Assembly: GCA_024641545.1 (NCBI GenBank)
Contig: JAHECW010000014.1
Coordinates: 1-51,062 of the forward strand
Direction: 5' to 3'
Length of the DNA: 51,062 bases
From: Acidobacteriota bacterium
GTDB lineage: Bacteria; Acidobacteriota; Thermoanaerobaculia; Thermoanaerobaculales; Sulfomarinibacteraceae
The notes beneath the pieces are model-generated. The model was given only the letters and a program-made list of their open reading frames with translations. It was not told the DNA's origin and searched no databases. Position numbers and translations under genes: made by a program. Shown here piece after piece: positions 8,348 to 16,257 of the stretch. Positions within the stretch are counted from its first letter, which is position 1. Each line of letters begins with the position of its first letter.

Positions 8348-9061
8348 ATGCGGTCGATTCTCGTCTTCTTGCTGCTGCTCGCCGTTCGAGCCTCCGCCCG
8401 GTTGTTTTTCCGCCTTCGGGAAGACTGGATGCCGACCAAGCCCCGTGAAATGGCCGACGACACCCGCATCGTCGCGATCCTGAATCACACGAGCCTCTAC
8501 GAACCGCTCATCGCCGGCTACGCCTCGACAAAGCTCCTGTGGCGATTCGCGCGTCACGGCGTGCTTCCCGTCGCCGAAAAAACCATGAAACGCCCCGTCG
8601 GGATTTTTTTCCGTTTCCTGGTCCGTCACACCGTGACCGTCACCCGCCAGCGCGATGCAACCTGGGAGGAAGTCCTCAGCAAGATCGACAATCGGGCCCT
8701 CGTGATCATCCTCCCGGAGGGTCGGATGAAGCGCAGGACCGGGTTCGATTCGAAAGGGCGGGAAATGACCGTCCGCGCCGGGATCGCAGATATTCTCGAG
8801 GCGTTGCCGGACGGTCGGATCCTCACGGTCTACTCGGGTGGGCTCCACCATATTCAGGCTCCCGGCGAGCTCCTCGCCCGCCCCTTCAGACCCATCTTCT
8901 GCCGATTCGAGATGATCGACATCGCGAACTTCAAGCGCGAGCTGGCGGCCAGGTACCCCGATGTCCCGTTTCGCATGGCCGTCGTCCGCGATCTGACCGA
9001 ACGCCGGGACACGTATTGCCCGACCGAGCTGCAACCGCCGCCGATACCAGCCGATGACTGA
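8348..9061 (+). CDS. PlsC-like acyltransferase family protein
   Basis: The 237-residue protein begins with a membrane anchor (ILVFLLLLAVRASARLFF). It shows two motifs of glycerophosphate acyltransferases: NHTSLYE (His47-X4-Glu52, where the family normally has HX4D) and ILPEGRMKRR (Glu124-Gly125, the FPEGTRS-like block). The family moves acyl chains from acyl-ACP or acyl-CoA to lysophosphatidate or other acceptors at the inner membrane. The Asp-to-Glu change in the first motif and the divergent sequence make a specialised acceptor possible. It lies 120 bp after the receptor gene on the same strand. Its start is an ATG with a poor ribosome site. Confidence 0.75.
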   Translation: MRSILVFLLLLAVRASARLFFRLREDWMPTKPREMADDTRIVAILNHTSLYEPLIAGYASTKLLWRFARHGVLPVAEKTMKRPVGIFFRFLVRHTVTVTRQRDATWEEVLSKIDNRALVIILPEGRMKRRTGFDSKGREMTVRAGIADILEALPDGRILTVYSGGLHHIQAPGELLARPFRPIFCRFEMIDIANFKRELAARYPDVPFRMAVVRDLTERRDTYCPTELQPPPIPADD

Positions 9062-9103
9062 CGCGGTGTCCGGATCGGTGCCGCACTTGCTCAAACCGCG
9101 TCA
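9059..9103. repeat. 9-bp inverted repeat spanning the acyltransferase stop codon
   Basis: TGACGCGGT (9059-9067, including the TGA stop) and ACCGCGTCA (9095-9103) are perfect inverted copies with a 27-nt interval. There is no U tract, so it could be a factor-dependent or weak terminator structure rather than a classic one. Confidence 0.4.
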
Positions 9104-9133
9104 ATGGTGCGATCATGTGGTATCAAGCAGGAA

Positions 9134-9160
9134 GCTGGCGCAACCGGCAGATGCGCCAGC
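9134..9160 (+). other. Perfect 9-bp hairpin in the leader of the DUF4388 gene
   Basis: GCTGGCGCA (9134-9142), a 9-nt loop and TGCGCCAGC (9152-9160) form a perfect stem about 50 nt before the start at 9213. It may be a leader RNA element. No known class is recognised. Confidence 0.45.
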
Positions 9161-9212
9161 GGACCGGTGCAAAGAAGTGTGCTTCCGACGCCGGTTTTGA
9201 CAAACGGGAGGA

Positions 9213-11888
9213 ATGTTGGTCACGGAAGCCGATTCTCGGGAGATTGCCGAGGCGCGTCTGCTGCTGGCGAGGTACCTGTCGGACGAAGTCGCTCCGATGA
9301 TCTTCGCCGACGCGGCGGAAATCCTCCTCCAGGCGCCCCCCGAGGTCCTGGCTCGCGAAATCCACTCATGGGTGGGCACTCAGCTCCAGGGACCGAACGC
9401 CTCCCCGGTCAGCGATTATCTCCTCCACTCGGCCCGCAAGGTCCAGAACCTCGGCGAGCTCGGACTCATCCCCAAGGAAAACCTCAATCAATACCTGGCG
9501 AGACTTCAACCGCTTCTGGTCAGCATCTGCCCCGAGCACGATCGATCTGATCTGGCCGACAACCTGAGTCGGCTCGGGGTCGGCGCCGGAGAAGCACTCG
9601 CCGCTCGGATCTCGGTCAGTCGATCGCCGCAGTCGGGCTCCGGAGGCGGTGGCGGCGGTGGTTCGACGACGGGAGGCGGTGGTTCTCCGGGACATCTCGG
9701 CGACCTCGACGCACAACGATCGGCCGCGAGCCATGCCGGACAGAGCGCCCAAAGCGGCGCCAATCAGAGAGCCGCTCAACAGATCGAACCGCCGCCAGAG
9801 ATCCCTCGACAGCAGTCCCGGCAGCAAAGCGATGCCGCTGCCGGATCACGGACCGCCGGCAACGAGGACCAGACAACCGCGCACATCGATCGTCTCAACC
9901 ACCTCCTCGACCGTTGGGAGCGGGTTGCCTCGAAATCACCCGCACAGACGCCGGCCGGACTCAACGCTTCGCTGGCGGGAGCCGAGGGTGCGCTTCTTTC
10001 GCGCATCATCGATGAAGTCGCCAGTTCTGCGAGATCGTCATCGGACCTCAACAATCAACTCCGCTATCTCAAGGATTTCGGCGTCCACTCGCTCGGTGAC
10101 GGCGTCTTTCGGGCGCTCAGCGGCTCGCTTCCGGATTGGGCGCCGGCACAGGAGCCGTCGACCAAAGATGGGGACGCCCCGCCTCTTTCCGGCGCGGCTG
10201 AGACCATGCGCAAGGTCGTGGATCTGTCCAAGAGTCCGGCCGAGCTCAACGAACGCTTCCGGGAGCTCATTTCAACCGTCGTCGATCAGTTCAACGGCGG
10301 GTCGCTCGGCCGGGCCGTCACCGTCATCGACCTGGCAAAACGGATGATCTCGAAAAAGGAGGTCGATGCGTCCCTGGCCTCGAACATCATCGACCAGGCA
10401 TCCGAAAAGCTGGACGAAGCGCATCTGCGCAAGTACTCCGAGAATGACGACAAGAAGCTGCTCCTGCGTCGGGTGCTCAACTTCTTCCCACCGCTCCAGA
10501 TCGACAGCCTGATGCAGGACCTGATCGCTGAAACCCGTCGCGACCGGCGGCGGATGATCCTCCGGCTGCTCATGATCCACGGCGACGAGACCAGAAACAG
10601 CGCGATCAGGATCCTCGACGAGTCGCTCTCGGGAAACGTGCCGCAACCCTGGTATGTCCAGAGAAATCTGATCTACCTCGTCCGATCCATTCCTTCGAAC
10701 GGGGAAGATGACGTCGACAAGGAAATCGACCTGTTGATCAGGGCGTCGGTCCCGGGCGGAGAGCTTCCGCTGCTCCGTGAAGCCCTGACCGCCCTCGGAC
10801 AACTCGACCACCCGCGATCGGTCAAGACCCTGGTCGCGCGGATCAGCGATCTCGAGGATGTGCTCCTGCAGAAAGGCAAAGCCGCACACAAGACATCCGA
10901 GATTCAGTCGCTTCTCGACACCGCTATCAAAGCTCTGATTCGGTTTGACAACAAAGAGGCGCGGCAGTGCGTCGTGACCCATGGGCTCACGCGGCGTCCC
11001 GAATTCGGGGACACGCTGTCCCGCCTGGCCATGCTCAGCGCGCAGGACCTTTCCGATGACCCGACCACCATCAATCGCGTGATCGAGGCGATCAAGTCCG
11101 AACTCCCGGTCAAGGTATTCGGCGTCTCCGTCAAGACCTCACGCAAGGCGCAGAACATCGGACACCTGCTCGAAAGCCTCTCGGGTACCGACATTCCCAA
11201 AGTGCGCATGGTCTACGACAGTATCGTCCGCAAGTTCCCCGGTGAACAGTTCGCCAACGCGGCAGCCAAGGCCCTGACCAAACTCGACGCGAAGACCTCC
11301 ATCGATCAACCAACCGACGACGACTCGATCACCTCCCTGTCCGGCGACCTCTCGCTTTTCGGCCTCCCGAACCTGATGCAGAATCTCGCCGATTCGCGGC
11401 TCGAGGGCGTTCTCACCGTCCTTGATGACTCGGGCAATTCCACCGCATCGATCACCCTCAGCGACGGAATGATGATCGATGCCGCAGCGGGCAACCTCAC
11501 GGCGGACACCGCGGTCTACCAACTCCTCGAACGTCCGATCCTCGGCCGGTTCATCTTCGTCAACCAACCGGTCGATCTCCCCGAGAGGGAAGGCGAAGCT
11601 CCGGGAATCGCAGTCATGTCGCTGCTGATGGAGGGCATGCGGCGCTACGACGAGTTCAACCGCGCGGCAGCGATCATCCCCGACGAAGGTCAATTCGCGG
11701 CAACAGGGAAACAGCCGACGGGCCTGCCCGATGAAAACGATGCGAACTTCGTCAACGGCATCTGGGTCCAGGCTACCCGGGGCAAGACGCCGATCGCCCT
11801 CGAAAAGGAAGCCGGCGTCGACGGCTACCGCGTATTCCGGCTTTTCGAGCATTGGGTCAACGAAGGCGCGCTCGAGCCAAAGAGCTGA
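9213..11888 (+). CDS. Large HEAT-like protein with C-terminal DUF4388 (PATAN) domain
   Basis: The 891-residue cytosolic protein has an N-terminal helical region. A Gly/Ser-rich linker follows (about residues 142-165, runs of 4-7 Gly), then a low-complexity Gln/Ala/Ser stretch. A long alpha-helical section (about 250-690) resembles HEAT-type repeats, with segments such as LIYLVRSIPS, ALTALGQLDHPRSVKTLVAR and AIKALIRFDNKEARQCVV. Residues about 708-790 match DUF4388/PATAN (LSGDLSLFGLPNLMQNLADS, then EGVLTVLDDSG and ITLSDGMMIDA). PATAN domains act in signalling and scaffold roles, for example in PatA-type regulators. GGGAGG lies only two bases before ATG 9213, so the TTG codon at 9216 may be the true start. 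The gene is convergent with ppk across an AT-rich inverted repeat. Confidence 0.8.
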   Translation: MLVTEADSREIAEARLLLARYLSDEVAPMIFADAAEILLQAPPEVLAREIHSWVGTQLQGPNASPVSDYLLHSARKVQNLGELGLIPKENLNQYLARLQPLLVSICPEHDRSDLADNLSRLGVGAGEALAARISVSRSPQSGSGGGGGGGSTTGGGGSPGHLGDLDAQRSAASHAGQSAQSGANQRAAQQIEPPPEIPRQQSRQQSDAAAGSRTAGNEDQTTAHIDRLNHLLDRWERVASKSPAQTPAGLNASLAGAEGALLSRIIDEVASSARSSSDLNNQLRYLKDFGVHSLGDGVFRALSGSLPDWAPAQEPSTKDGDAPPLSGAAETMRKVVDLSKSPAELNERFRELISTVVDQFNGGSLGRAVTVIDLAKRMISKKEVDASLASNIIDQASEKLDEAHLRKYSENDDKKLLLRRVLNFFPPLQIDSLMQDLIAETRRDRRRMILRLLMIHGDETRNSAIRILDESLSGNVPQPWYVQRNLIYLVRSIPSNGEDDVDKEIDLLIRASVPGGELPLLREALTALGQLDHPRSVKTLVARISDLEDVLLQKGKAAHKTSEIQSLLDTAIKALIRFDNKEARQCVVTHGLTRRPEFGDTLSRLAMLSAQDLSDDPTTINRVIEAIKSELPVKVFGVSVKTSRKAQNIGHLLESLSGTDIPKVRMVYDSIVRKFPGEQFANAAAKALTKLDAKTSIDQPTDDDSITSLSGDLSLFGLPNLMQNLADSRLEGVLTVLDDSGNSTASITLSDGMMIDAAAGNLTADTAVYQLLERPILGRFIFVNQPVDLPEREGEAPGIAVMSLLMEGMRRYDEFNRAAAIIPDEGQFAATGKQPTGLPDENDANFVNGIWVQATRGKTPIALEKEAGVDGYRVFRLFEHWVNEGALEPKS

Positions 11889-11893
11889 CGTCC

Positions 11894-11980
11894 GAATTCT
11901 CAATTCCTAATTCTCAATTCCATCGCAATTCCCACGGAGTGCAGTGTGATGAAAATTAAGAATAAAACTTGAAAATTATG
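11894..11980. repeat. AT-rich inverted repeat, copy A (convergent junction)
   Basis: The left arm 11894-11927 contains AATTCTCAATTCC twice and ends CATCGCA. The right arm from 11945 begins TGTGATGAAAATTAAGAAT and runs into the TAA stop of ppk (11976-11978). The arms are imperfect complements around a 17-nt GC-richer loop. The same element occurs at 29216-29287 and 37173-37251, each time between convergent genes. Confidence 0.85.
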
Positions 11981-14081
11981 AACTTTCTTCCGCGAGCCTG
12001 ATGAACTCGAGCTGCGCCGCGCGGGTCGGGTCGCCGTCGTTCGGCATCCGCCGGACATAGGTGCCGTCGGATTGGAGATCCCAGGCGGTATGGTTGTCGC
12101 TCTCCAGCACCTCGAGGATTGCGTCGATCTCGTCTCTGAGCGCCGGGTCGATCACCGGCGCCATGGTCTCGACCCGACGGTCGAGGTTCCGCTTCATCCA
12201 GTCGGCTGAACCGATGTAGATCTCCGGGTCACCGCCGTTCTCGAAGCGATAGATGCGCCCATGCTCGAGGAATCGGCCGAGGATCGAGAAGACCTCGATG
12301 GTCTCCGAGAGCCCCGGCACACCGGGCTGCAGGATGCACAATCCGCGTACGTTGAGGCTGATCGGAACCCCGGCGCGGCTCGCGGCGTAGAGTTCGCGGA
12401 CGATTTCCGGGTCCTGGAGCTGGTTCATCTTGGCCTTGATACCGCACCGCCGCCCGGCTTTGGCGTGACCGATCTCACGCCGGATGAGCTCGCAGAAACG
12501 GTCTCGCATGTAGCGGGGGGCGACCAAGAGCTTCTGATAGTCCTCGTGCGGCGTGGCGCCCGTGAGCTCGTTGAAGACCGCCGCCACATCTTCGCTCAGC
12601 ACCGGATCACAGCTCAGCAATCCCAGGTCCTCATAGATCCGCGCGGTACCCGTGTGGTAGTTCCCCGTCCCGGCATGGACGTAGCGGCGGATCCCGTCGG
12701 CCTCCTCACGCAGGACCAACGCAAGCTTGACGTGGGTCTTGAGGTGTTCGACGCCGTACGACACGTGGACGCCCTCTTTCTCGAGCAGACGTCCCCAGGC
12801 GATGTTGGGGGCTTCATCGAACCGGGCGGTGATTTCGACCAGCACCGCCACCTGTTTGCCGCGGCGAGCCGCTTCCAGGAGCGCCGCGATGATCGGCGAA
12901 TCACTCGACGTCCGGTAGATCGTCAGCTTGATGGCCAGCACCTGCGGATCCGCCGCCGCCGATTCGATAAACCGGAGCACCGAGGAATCGAAGCTGTGGT
13001 AGGGGTGGTGCACCAGAAGATCCCGACGCCGGATCTCGCGGAAGAATGCCTCGTGATCGGCCACCGGGATCGAGCGAAGGCGGGGGTGATCCGCCGGGCG
13101 GTGCGGTGGATAGCGCAGCTCCTCGTGTCCCGGAACCTGGAGTTTCAGGAGGTCGGCGACTCCGAGCAGGCCATCGGTCACATACACCTCCTCCGGCAAA
13201 CAACCGAGTTGGCCGCGCAGCCACTCGCGCATCTTCTTGGGCATGTCGGAGGAGACCTGAAGACGAACTTCACCGGCGAACTTCCGGGCCTTGAGCTCGG
13301 ACGCAACCTGTCCAACGATGCTGCCGGGTGTCGTCAGGACACCGGGATCCTCGAGTCCGGACACCCCCCCCTCTTCCGCCTCCGCTCCCCGGGTCAGACG
13401 AAAACGATGAACCCGGCCGATCTTTGCCCGCGGGAACAGCCCCTTCAGATTCGCCGCAATCACCTGTTCGAGGGGCACGCACCCTCCGCCGCCGACCAGC
13501 GGCACCCAGCGCTGCCGGTTGGGCGGCACCTTGATCCGGACAAATCGTTCGCGTTTCTGTTCCTTGATCACCACCGCCAGATTGAGGCCGAGGCTCGAGA
13601 TGAAGGGAAAAGGGTGTTCGGTGTCAACGGCCAACGGCGTGAGGATCGGCAGAACCGCTCGCGCATGGTACGCGCTGATTTCGCTCTTTTGATCGCGCGG
13701 CAGGTCGCGGTAGTTGACGATGGGAAAACCGACATCGGCCAGCGCCGGCCGAATCTGCTCGCCGAGAACCTCGCTGAGTTCATCAACCTGGGCGAGGATC
13801 TCCTCCCTGCAGTCGTCATACTCTTCCCGCGGGGTCCTCCCGTCGAGGGAGAGTTTGACGATCCCGCGCTGGATCTGGCGTTTGAGCCCGCTCATCCGCT
13901 TCATAAAGAACTCGTCATGGAGCATGCCGAGAATCCCGGCGTACTTCACCCGTTCGAGCAGGGGGACTTCCGGATCACGCGCGAGCTCGAGGACGCGCCG
14001 GGAAAACTGGAGCCAGCTCAGTTCCCGGTTGATGAAGGTGTTTCCTGCAATGGTCGCGGTCTTGCGTCTCTTGGCCATCAT
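11976..14081 (-). CDS. ppk: Polyphosphate kinase 1
   Basis: The enzyme reversibly transfers the ATP gamma-phosphate to a growing polyphosphate chain and is usually membrane-associated. The 701-residue length suits the family. The N-terminal domain starts FINRELSWLQFSRRVLELA. The catalytic PLD-like domains carry His450 in EHLKTHVKLAL (the phosphorylated histidine, E. coli His435) and His607 in LEHGRIYRFENGG (E. coli His592). RTSSDSPIIAALLEAA and GTGNYHTGTARIYEDLGL are family signatures. The start is ATG 14081, with a second ATG directly after and a weak ribosome site. It is convergent with the HEAT-like/DUF4388 gene. Polyphosphate serves as phosphate and energy store and stress regulator; no ppx gene is adjacent. 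Confidence 0.97.
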   Translation of the reverse strand: MMAKRRKTATIAGNTFINRELSWLQFSRRVLELARDPEVPLLERVKYAGILGMLHDEFFMKRMSGLKRQIQRGIVKLSLDGRTPREEYDDCREEILAQVDELSEVLGEQIRPALADVGFPIVNYRDLPRDQKSEISAYHARAVLPILTPLAVDTEHPFPFISSLGLNLAVVIKEQKRERFVRIKVPPNRQRWVPLVGGGGCVPLEQVIAANLKGLFPRAKIGRVHRFRLTRGAEAEEGGVSGLEDPGVLTTPGSIVGQVASELKARKFAGEVRLQVSSDMPKKMREWLRGQLGCLPEEVYVTDGLLGVADLLKLQVPGHEELRYPPHRPADHPRLRSIPVADHEAFFREIRRRDLLVHHPYHSFDSSVLRFIESAAADPQVLAIKLTIYRTSSDSPIIAALLEAARRGKQVAVLVEITARFDEAPNIAWGRLLEKEGVHVSYGVEHLKTHVKLALVLREEADGIRRYVHAGTGNYHTGTARIYEDLGLLSCDPVLSEDVAAVFNELTGATPHEDYQKLLVAPRYMRDRFCELIRREIGHAKAGRRCGIKAKMNQLQDPEIVRELYAASRAGVPISLNVRGLCILQPGVPGLSETIEVFSILGRFLEHGRIYRFENGGDPEIYIGSADWMKRNLDRRVETMAPVIDPALRDEIDAILEVLESDNHTAWDLQSDGTYVRRMPNDGDPTRAAQLEFIRLAEESS

Positions 14082-14271
14082 CTTCGTCTCGTTTCTGTCT
14101 CGAAACGAGCATTATAGCGAGATCGGGCCGGGACCGGGTGGAGGTGGCGACGACGAGACGCCGGTCTCGATCCCTCCTCACCCCCCGCCGAGACGGCTGC
14201 GCTCGGGCTTCAAGCACCGTACGCCGGTCGTGGTTTCGGTGATCCGCTCGACGGCCGCTGGCGACCGTCCG

Positions 14272-15156
14272 CTACCAATCGAAATCGTCGGGATCGTCCC
14301 CTGAGTCAGGGGAACGCTCGATGACCGCGGTTGGAGCGCTGCCCGCTGGGCCCAGGTCGGGAATCTCTTCGGCGCCGGGGTAGTCCTGCGGCAGATAATC
14401 GTCCGCGATACTCTCGGGGAAGGTCGTGACCATCTCGTCGTAGGGGATGGCGATGGGCTCGCCCCAATTCCCTTCGCCGGGTCCCCAATCGATTCCCGGA
14501 GGGGGCACCACGACGGGCGCATAGATCGGGTAGCGGGCCGGCCATCCCCAACCGTAACCCCAGCCCCACCCGGGACCGGAATAGCCGAAGCCGCCGTTGA
14601 ATCCGGAATAGGAGTAGTGACTGACGACCCTCGGTCGGCTGTCCTCGAGGCGCTGCCGGTTGGCATCGCGGGCGTCACGTTCCCGGCGATAGAAGTCAGC
14701 CATCACGTCCTCGATATTTTGTTTCTTCGGCTCTGGTTTAGCCTCCGGCATCTCCCGGTGCACCCGAATGTGGGCGGTCGCGTGGGCGGGTCGCTCACCC
14801 GGGTACTCAACCGTCAACCGAATCACGAAGAGCTCGATCTCGCTGGTGATCTTGGGGGTCTGGAATATCACCTGGTATTGGTCGCCGTTGAAAAGTGCGC
14901 CACCTTCACCCTGGACGATCTCCCAGTGGTAGCTCTCGGGTCGCAGACCCTCCTCAGGCGGCATCCCGCCCAGCTTGATCGCCGTGCCCTGCAGCACCTC
15001 GAGCTGACCCGGCACGGGTTCGGCGGTGACCGTCGGGGCGGTCTGTGCAGCCGCGGCACACGCCGCGAGCACACCCATGACCGCGATGCTGCCGATCTTC
15101 AACTGTCGTCTTCCCGTCAACACGCCGGCCCTCCAACTCGTCGCGAGCGTTGTCAT
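14272..15156 (-). CDS. Lipoprotein with a Gly/Trp/Tyr-rich segment
   Basis: From ATG 15156 the product has 294 residues. Its signal peptide ends in a lipobox (GVLAAC, Cys33), so it should be lipidated and envelope-bound. The next about 100 residues look like an Ig-like beta domain (LRPESYHWEIVQGEGGALF, ELFVIRLTVEYPGERPAHA). A charged helical stretch follows (ADFYRRERDARDANRQRLED), then an aromatic low-complexity patch (YSGPGWGWGYGWGWPARYP) and an acidic tail (SPDSGDDPDDFDW). I recognise no family. An in-frame ATG at 15192 would add 12 residues. A perfect hairpin between the two starts (15160-15182) favours the later one or could regulate initiation. Confidence 0.75.
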   Translation of the reverse strand: MTTLATSWRAGVLTGRRQLKIGSIAVMGVLAACAAAAQTAPTVTAEPVPGQLEVLQGTAIKLGGMPPEEGLRPESYHWEIVQGEGGALFNGDQYQVIFQTPKITSEIELFVIRLTVEYPGERPAHATAHIRVHREMPEAKPEPKKQNIEDVMADFYRRERDARDANRQRLEDSRPRVVSHYSYSGFNGGFGYSGPGWGWGYGWGWPARYPIYAPVVVPPPGIDWGPGEGNWGEPIAIPYDEMVTTFPESIADDYLPQDYPGAEEIPDLGPAGSAPTAVIERSPDSGDDPDDFDW

Positions 15157-15159
15157 ATC

Positions 15160-15182
15160 GGAGTCGGATCCGGTCCGACTCC
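15160..15182 (-). other. Perfect 9-bp hairpin at the lipoprotein start
   Basis: GGAGTCGGA (15160-15168) and TCCGACTCC (15174-15182) are perfect inverted copies with a 5-nt loop, directly before the ATG at 15156. In RNA this would shield the initiation region. It may be an operator or a structured leader. Confidence 0.5.
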
Positions 15183-15221
15183 CCTTCGACATCAGATCAT
15201 ACCGAGTCCTCAGATTACCGA

Positions 15222-15288
15222 CAGTTCAACATTCCCGGAAGAGCAAGATCTGGGGTGTGGTGCGGGGGGAGGGATTCGGCCGTGCGCG
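15222..15288 (-). repeat. Partial duplicate of the tRNA-Leu 3' end and its downstream flank (copy 1)
   Basis: CAACATTCCCGGAAGAGCAAG plus TCTGGGGTGTGGTGC and GAGGGATTCG repeat, with few changes, the sequence around the 3' end of the tRNA-Leu gene (15452-15510) some 230 bp away. The copy covers the downstream flank, CCA, the acceptor 3' strand and part of the T arm. The rest of the tRNA is missing. Confidence 0.85.
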
Positions 15289-15303
15289 ACACAAGCGAGG
15301 TCG

Positions 15304-15335
15304 AAGGTGGTGCCGGAGGAGGGATTCGACCGTGC
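15304..15335 (-). repeat. Partial duplicate of the tRNA-Leu 3' end (copy 2)
   Basis: GGTGGTGCCGGAGGAGGGATTCGACC, given here in parts (GGTGGTGCCGGAGGAGG then GATTCGACC), repeats the CCA, acceptor and T-arm region of tRNA-Leu almost exactly. It then diverges into GTGCACGAAGG. It lies between copy 1 and the intact gene. Confidence 0.8.
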
Positions 15336-15435
15336 ACGAAGGCTGCGGGTATCGCCGTACCGGCGATGGGGCGGCGTGAATCCTTCCGGCAGCAGGGACT
15401 GCCGGTTACGGCGATCCGCCGGCTCGTGCTCGGGG

Positions 15436-15454
15436 CTGCGCGCATCGCGCGCAG
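15436..15454 (-). other. GC hairpin downstream of tRNA-Leu
   Basis: CTGCGCGC (15436-15443), loop ATC and GCGCGCAG (15447-15454) form a perfect 8-bp stem about 30 nt past the tRNA 3' end on its strand. There is no U tract, so it may be a processing or termination structure. Confidence 0.4.
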
Positions 15455-15486
15455 TCAACATTCCCGGAAGAGCAAGTTCTGGGGTG

Positions 15487-15572
15487 TGGTGCCGGAGGAG
15501 GGATTCGAACCCTCACTGAGTTGCCCCAGGCGGATTTTGAGTCCGCTGCGTCTGCCATTCCGCCACTCCGGC
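15487..15572 (-). tRNA. tRNA-Leu(CAA)
   Basis: Read leftward from 15572 the gene gives acceptor GCCGGAG, D arm, anticodon stem GCGGA with loop CTCAAAA (anticodon CAA), a long variable arm (type II tRNA), T arm GAGGG-TTCGAAT-CCCTC, acceptor CTCCGGC, discriminator A and an encoded CCA (15487-15489). The long variable arm, anticodon and A discriminator identify leucine. It has a near-consensus promoter 9 nt upstream. Confidence 0.96.
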
Positions 15573-15581
15573 CCGGCGATC

Positions 15582-15610
15582 ATTCTCACCTTCATCGCGC
15601 CATGGGTCAA
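15582..15610 (-). promoter_or_regulatory. Promoter of tRNA-Leu
   Basis: Leftward TTGACC (15605-15610), a 17-bp spacer and GAGAAT (15582-15587) end 9 nt before the mature tRNA 5' end. This is the usual spacing for a tRNA transcript with a short leader. Confidence 0.65.
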
Positions 15611-15626
15611 CCCTCGCAGGCCAAGG

Positions 15627-15660
15627 TTGCAATCAGACCGGGACTCGAACCCACGCGCGC
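15627..15660 (-). pseudogene. Possible tRNA T-arm remnant
   Basis: Leftward, GCGTGGGTTCGAGTCCCGG followed by TCTGATTGCA resembles a T arm with TTCGAGT loop and an acceptor 3' strand. The upstream sequence does not fold into an anticodon arm with a 7-nt loop. It looks like a decayed tRNA 3' end, just outside the tRNA-Leu promoter. Confidence 0.35.
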
Positions 15661-15694
15661 GGCCGCCCCCTCCTCTCCGAGAACCGACTTGTGG

Positions 15695-16093
15695 TCAGCT
15701 CTCCTGCACGTCCCAGGCCAACAACTCGGCGGTTTCCGCCAGCCGCGCGAGCGCATCCGGGTCGACGGCGGGGAACGGAAAATCCTCGAGCCGGTTCGTC
15801 GGCATGAGATGGATGTGCACATGGGGCACTTCATAACCGAGAACCACAACAACGACGCGTTGGCAGCCGGTGCGCTCCTTCAGATGCCGGGCAACGACCC
15901 GAGCGGCCGACCACAGCGCGTCGTATTCCTCCGCCGGCATCGCAAAAACCTCGTTCCACGGCTTCTTCGGAACGACAAGGGTGTGCCCGGGTACCCGAGG
16001 ATTGATATCAAGGAACGCCAGGTGGCGGTCATCCTCCCAGACCCGGTGACACGGAATCTCGGCGGCAATGATGCGCTCGAAGATCGTCGGCAT
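15695..16093 (-). CDS. HIT family nucleotide hydrolase/transferase
   Basis: The 132-residue cytosolic protein has the histidine triad HVHIH at residues 91-95 (PHVHIHLMP), preceded by GHTLVVPKKPW. Bacterial HIT proteins hydrolyse nucleoside phosphoramidates, adenylated amines and dinucleoside polyphosphates. Family length is usually 110-145 residues, so this one is complete. ATG 16093 has GAGGAGG just upstream. It diverges from the ArsR-type regulator. A leftward CATAAT at 16125-16130 could be its -10 box, with only a weak -35. Confidence 0.93.
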   Translation of the reverse strand: MPTIFERIIAAEIPCHRVWEDDRHLAFLDINPRVPGHTLVVPKKPWNEVFAMPAEEYDALWSAARVVARHLKERTGCQRVVVVVLGYEVPHVHIHLMPTNRLEDFPFPAVDPDALARLAETAELLAWDVQES

Positions 16094-16124
16094 ACGCTCC
16101 TCCTCAGTTCGTTGCAGTCGGAAG

Positions 16125-16130
16125 ATTATG
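16125..16130 (-). promoter_or_regulatory. Candidate -10 box for the HIT gene
   Basis: Leftward CATAAT matches TATAAT at 5 of 6 positions, about 32 nt before the start codon. The -35 region is poor (TTGGTT at a 19-bp spacing). Confidence 0.35.
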
Positions 16131-16189
16131 ACCCTGAAATCGGCCGAAAACCAAATGTGAAAAAAATCGCTTGCCGACCTGCGATCTGA

Positions 16190-16218
16190 TTGACGATGTT
16201 TAGCGCCTGGAGTATATT
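16190..16218 (+). promoter_or_regulatory. Near-consensus promoter of the arsR-family gene
   Basis: TTGACG (16190-16195), an exact 17-bp spacer and TATATT (16213-16218) form a strong sigma70-type promoter 39 bp before the GTG start. The AT-rich stretch around the -10 (TATATTACTAAATGGTGATG) is a plausible place for autoregulation. Confidence 0.8.
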
Positions 16219-16257
16219 ACTAAATGGTGATGTCTGAGACTTTTGTGGGAGGAAACC

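Noticed and set aside
9160-9175. Shared CCGGTGCAAA between the leaders at 9.16 kb and 16.95 kb as a common regulatory motif
   Set aside because: Ten bases shared twice in 51 kb is weak evidence, and the flanking structures differ.
12261-14117. Long open frame opposite ppk (about 620 codons, + strand)
   Set aside because: It is antisense to a clear polyphosphate kinase and has no family features.
15193-15486. Second tRNA genes in the tRNA-Leu flank
   Set aside because: Only the acceptor 3' strand and part of the T arm are repeated. No D or anticodon arm is present, so these are partial duplicates.
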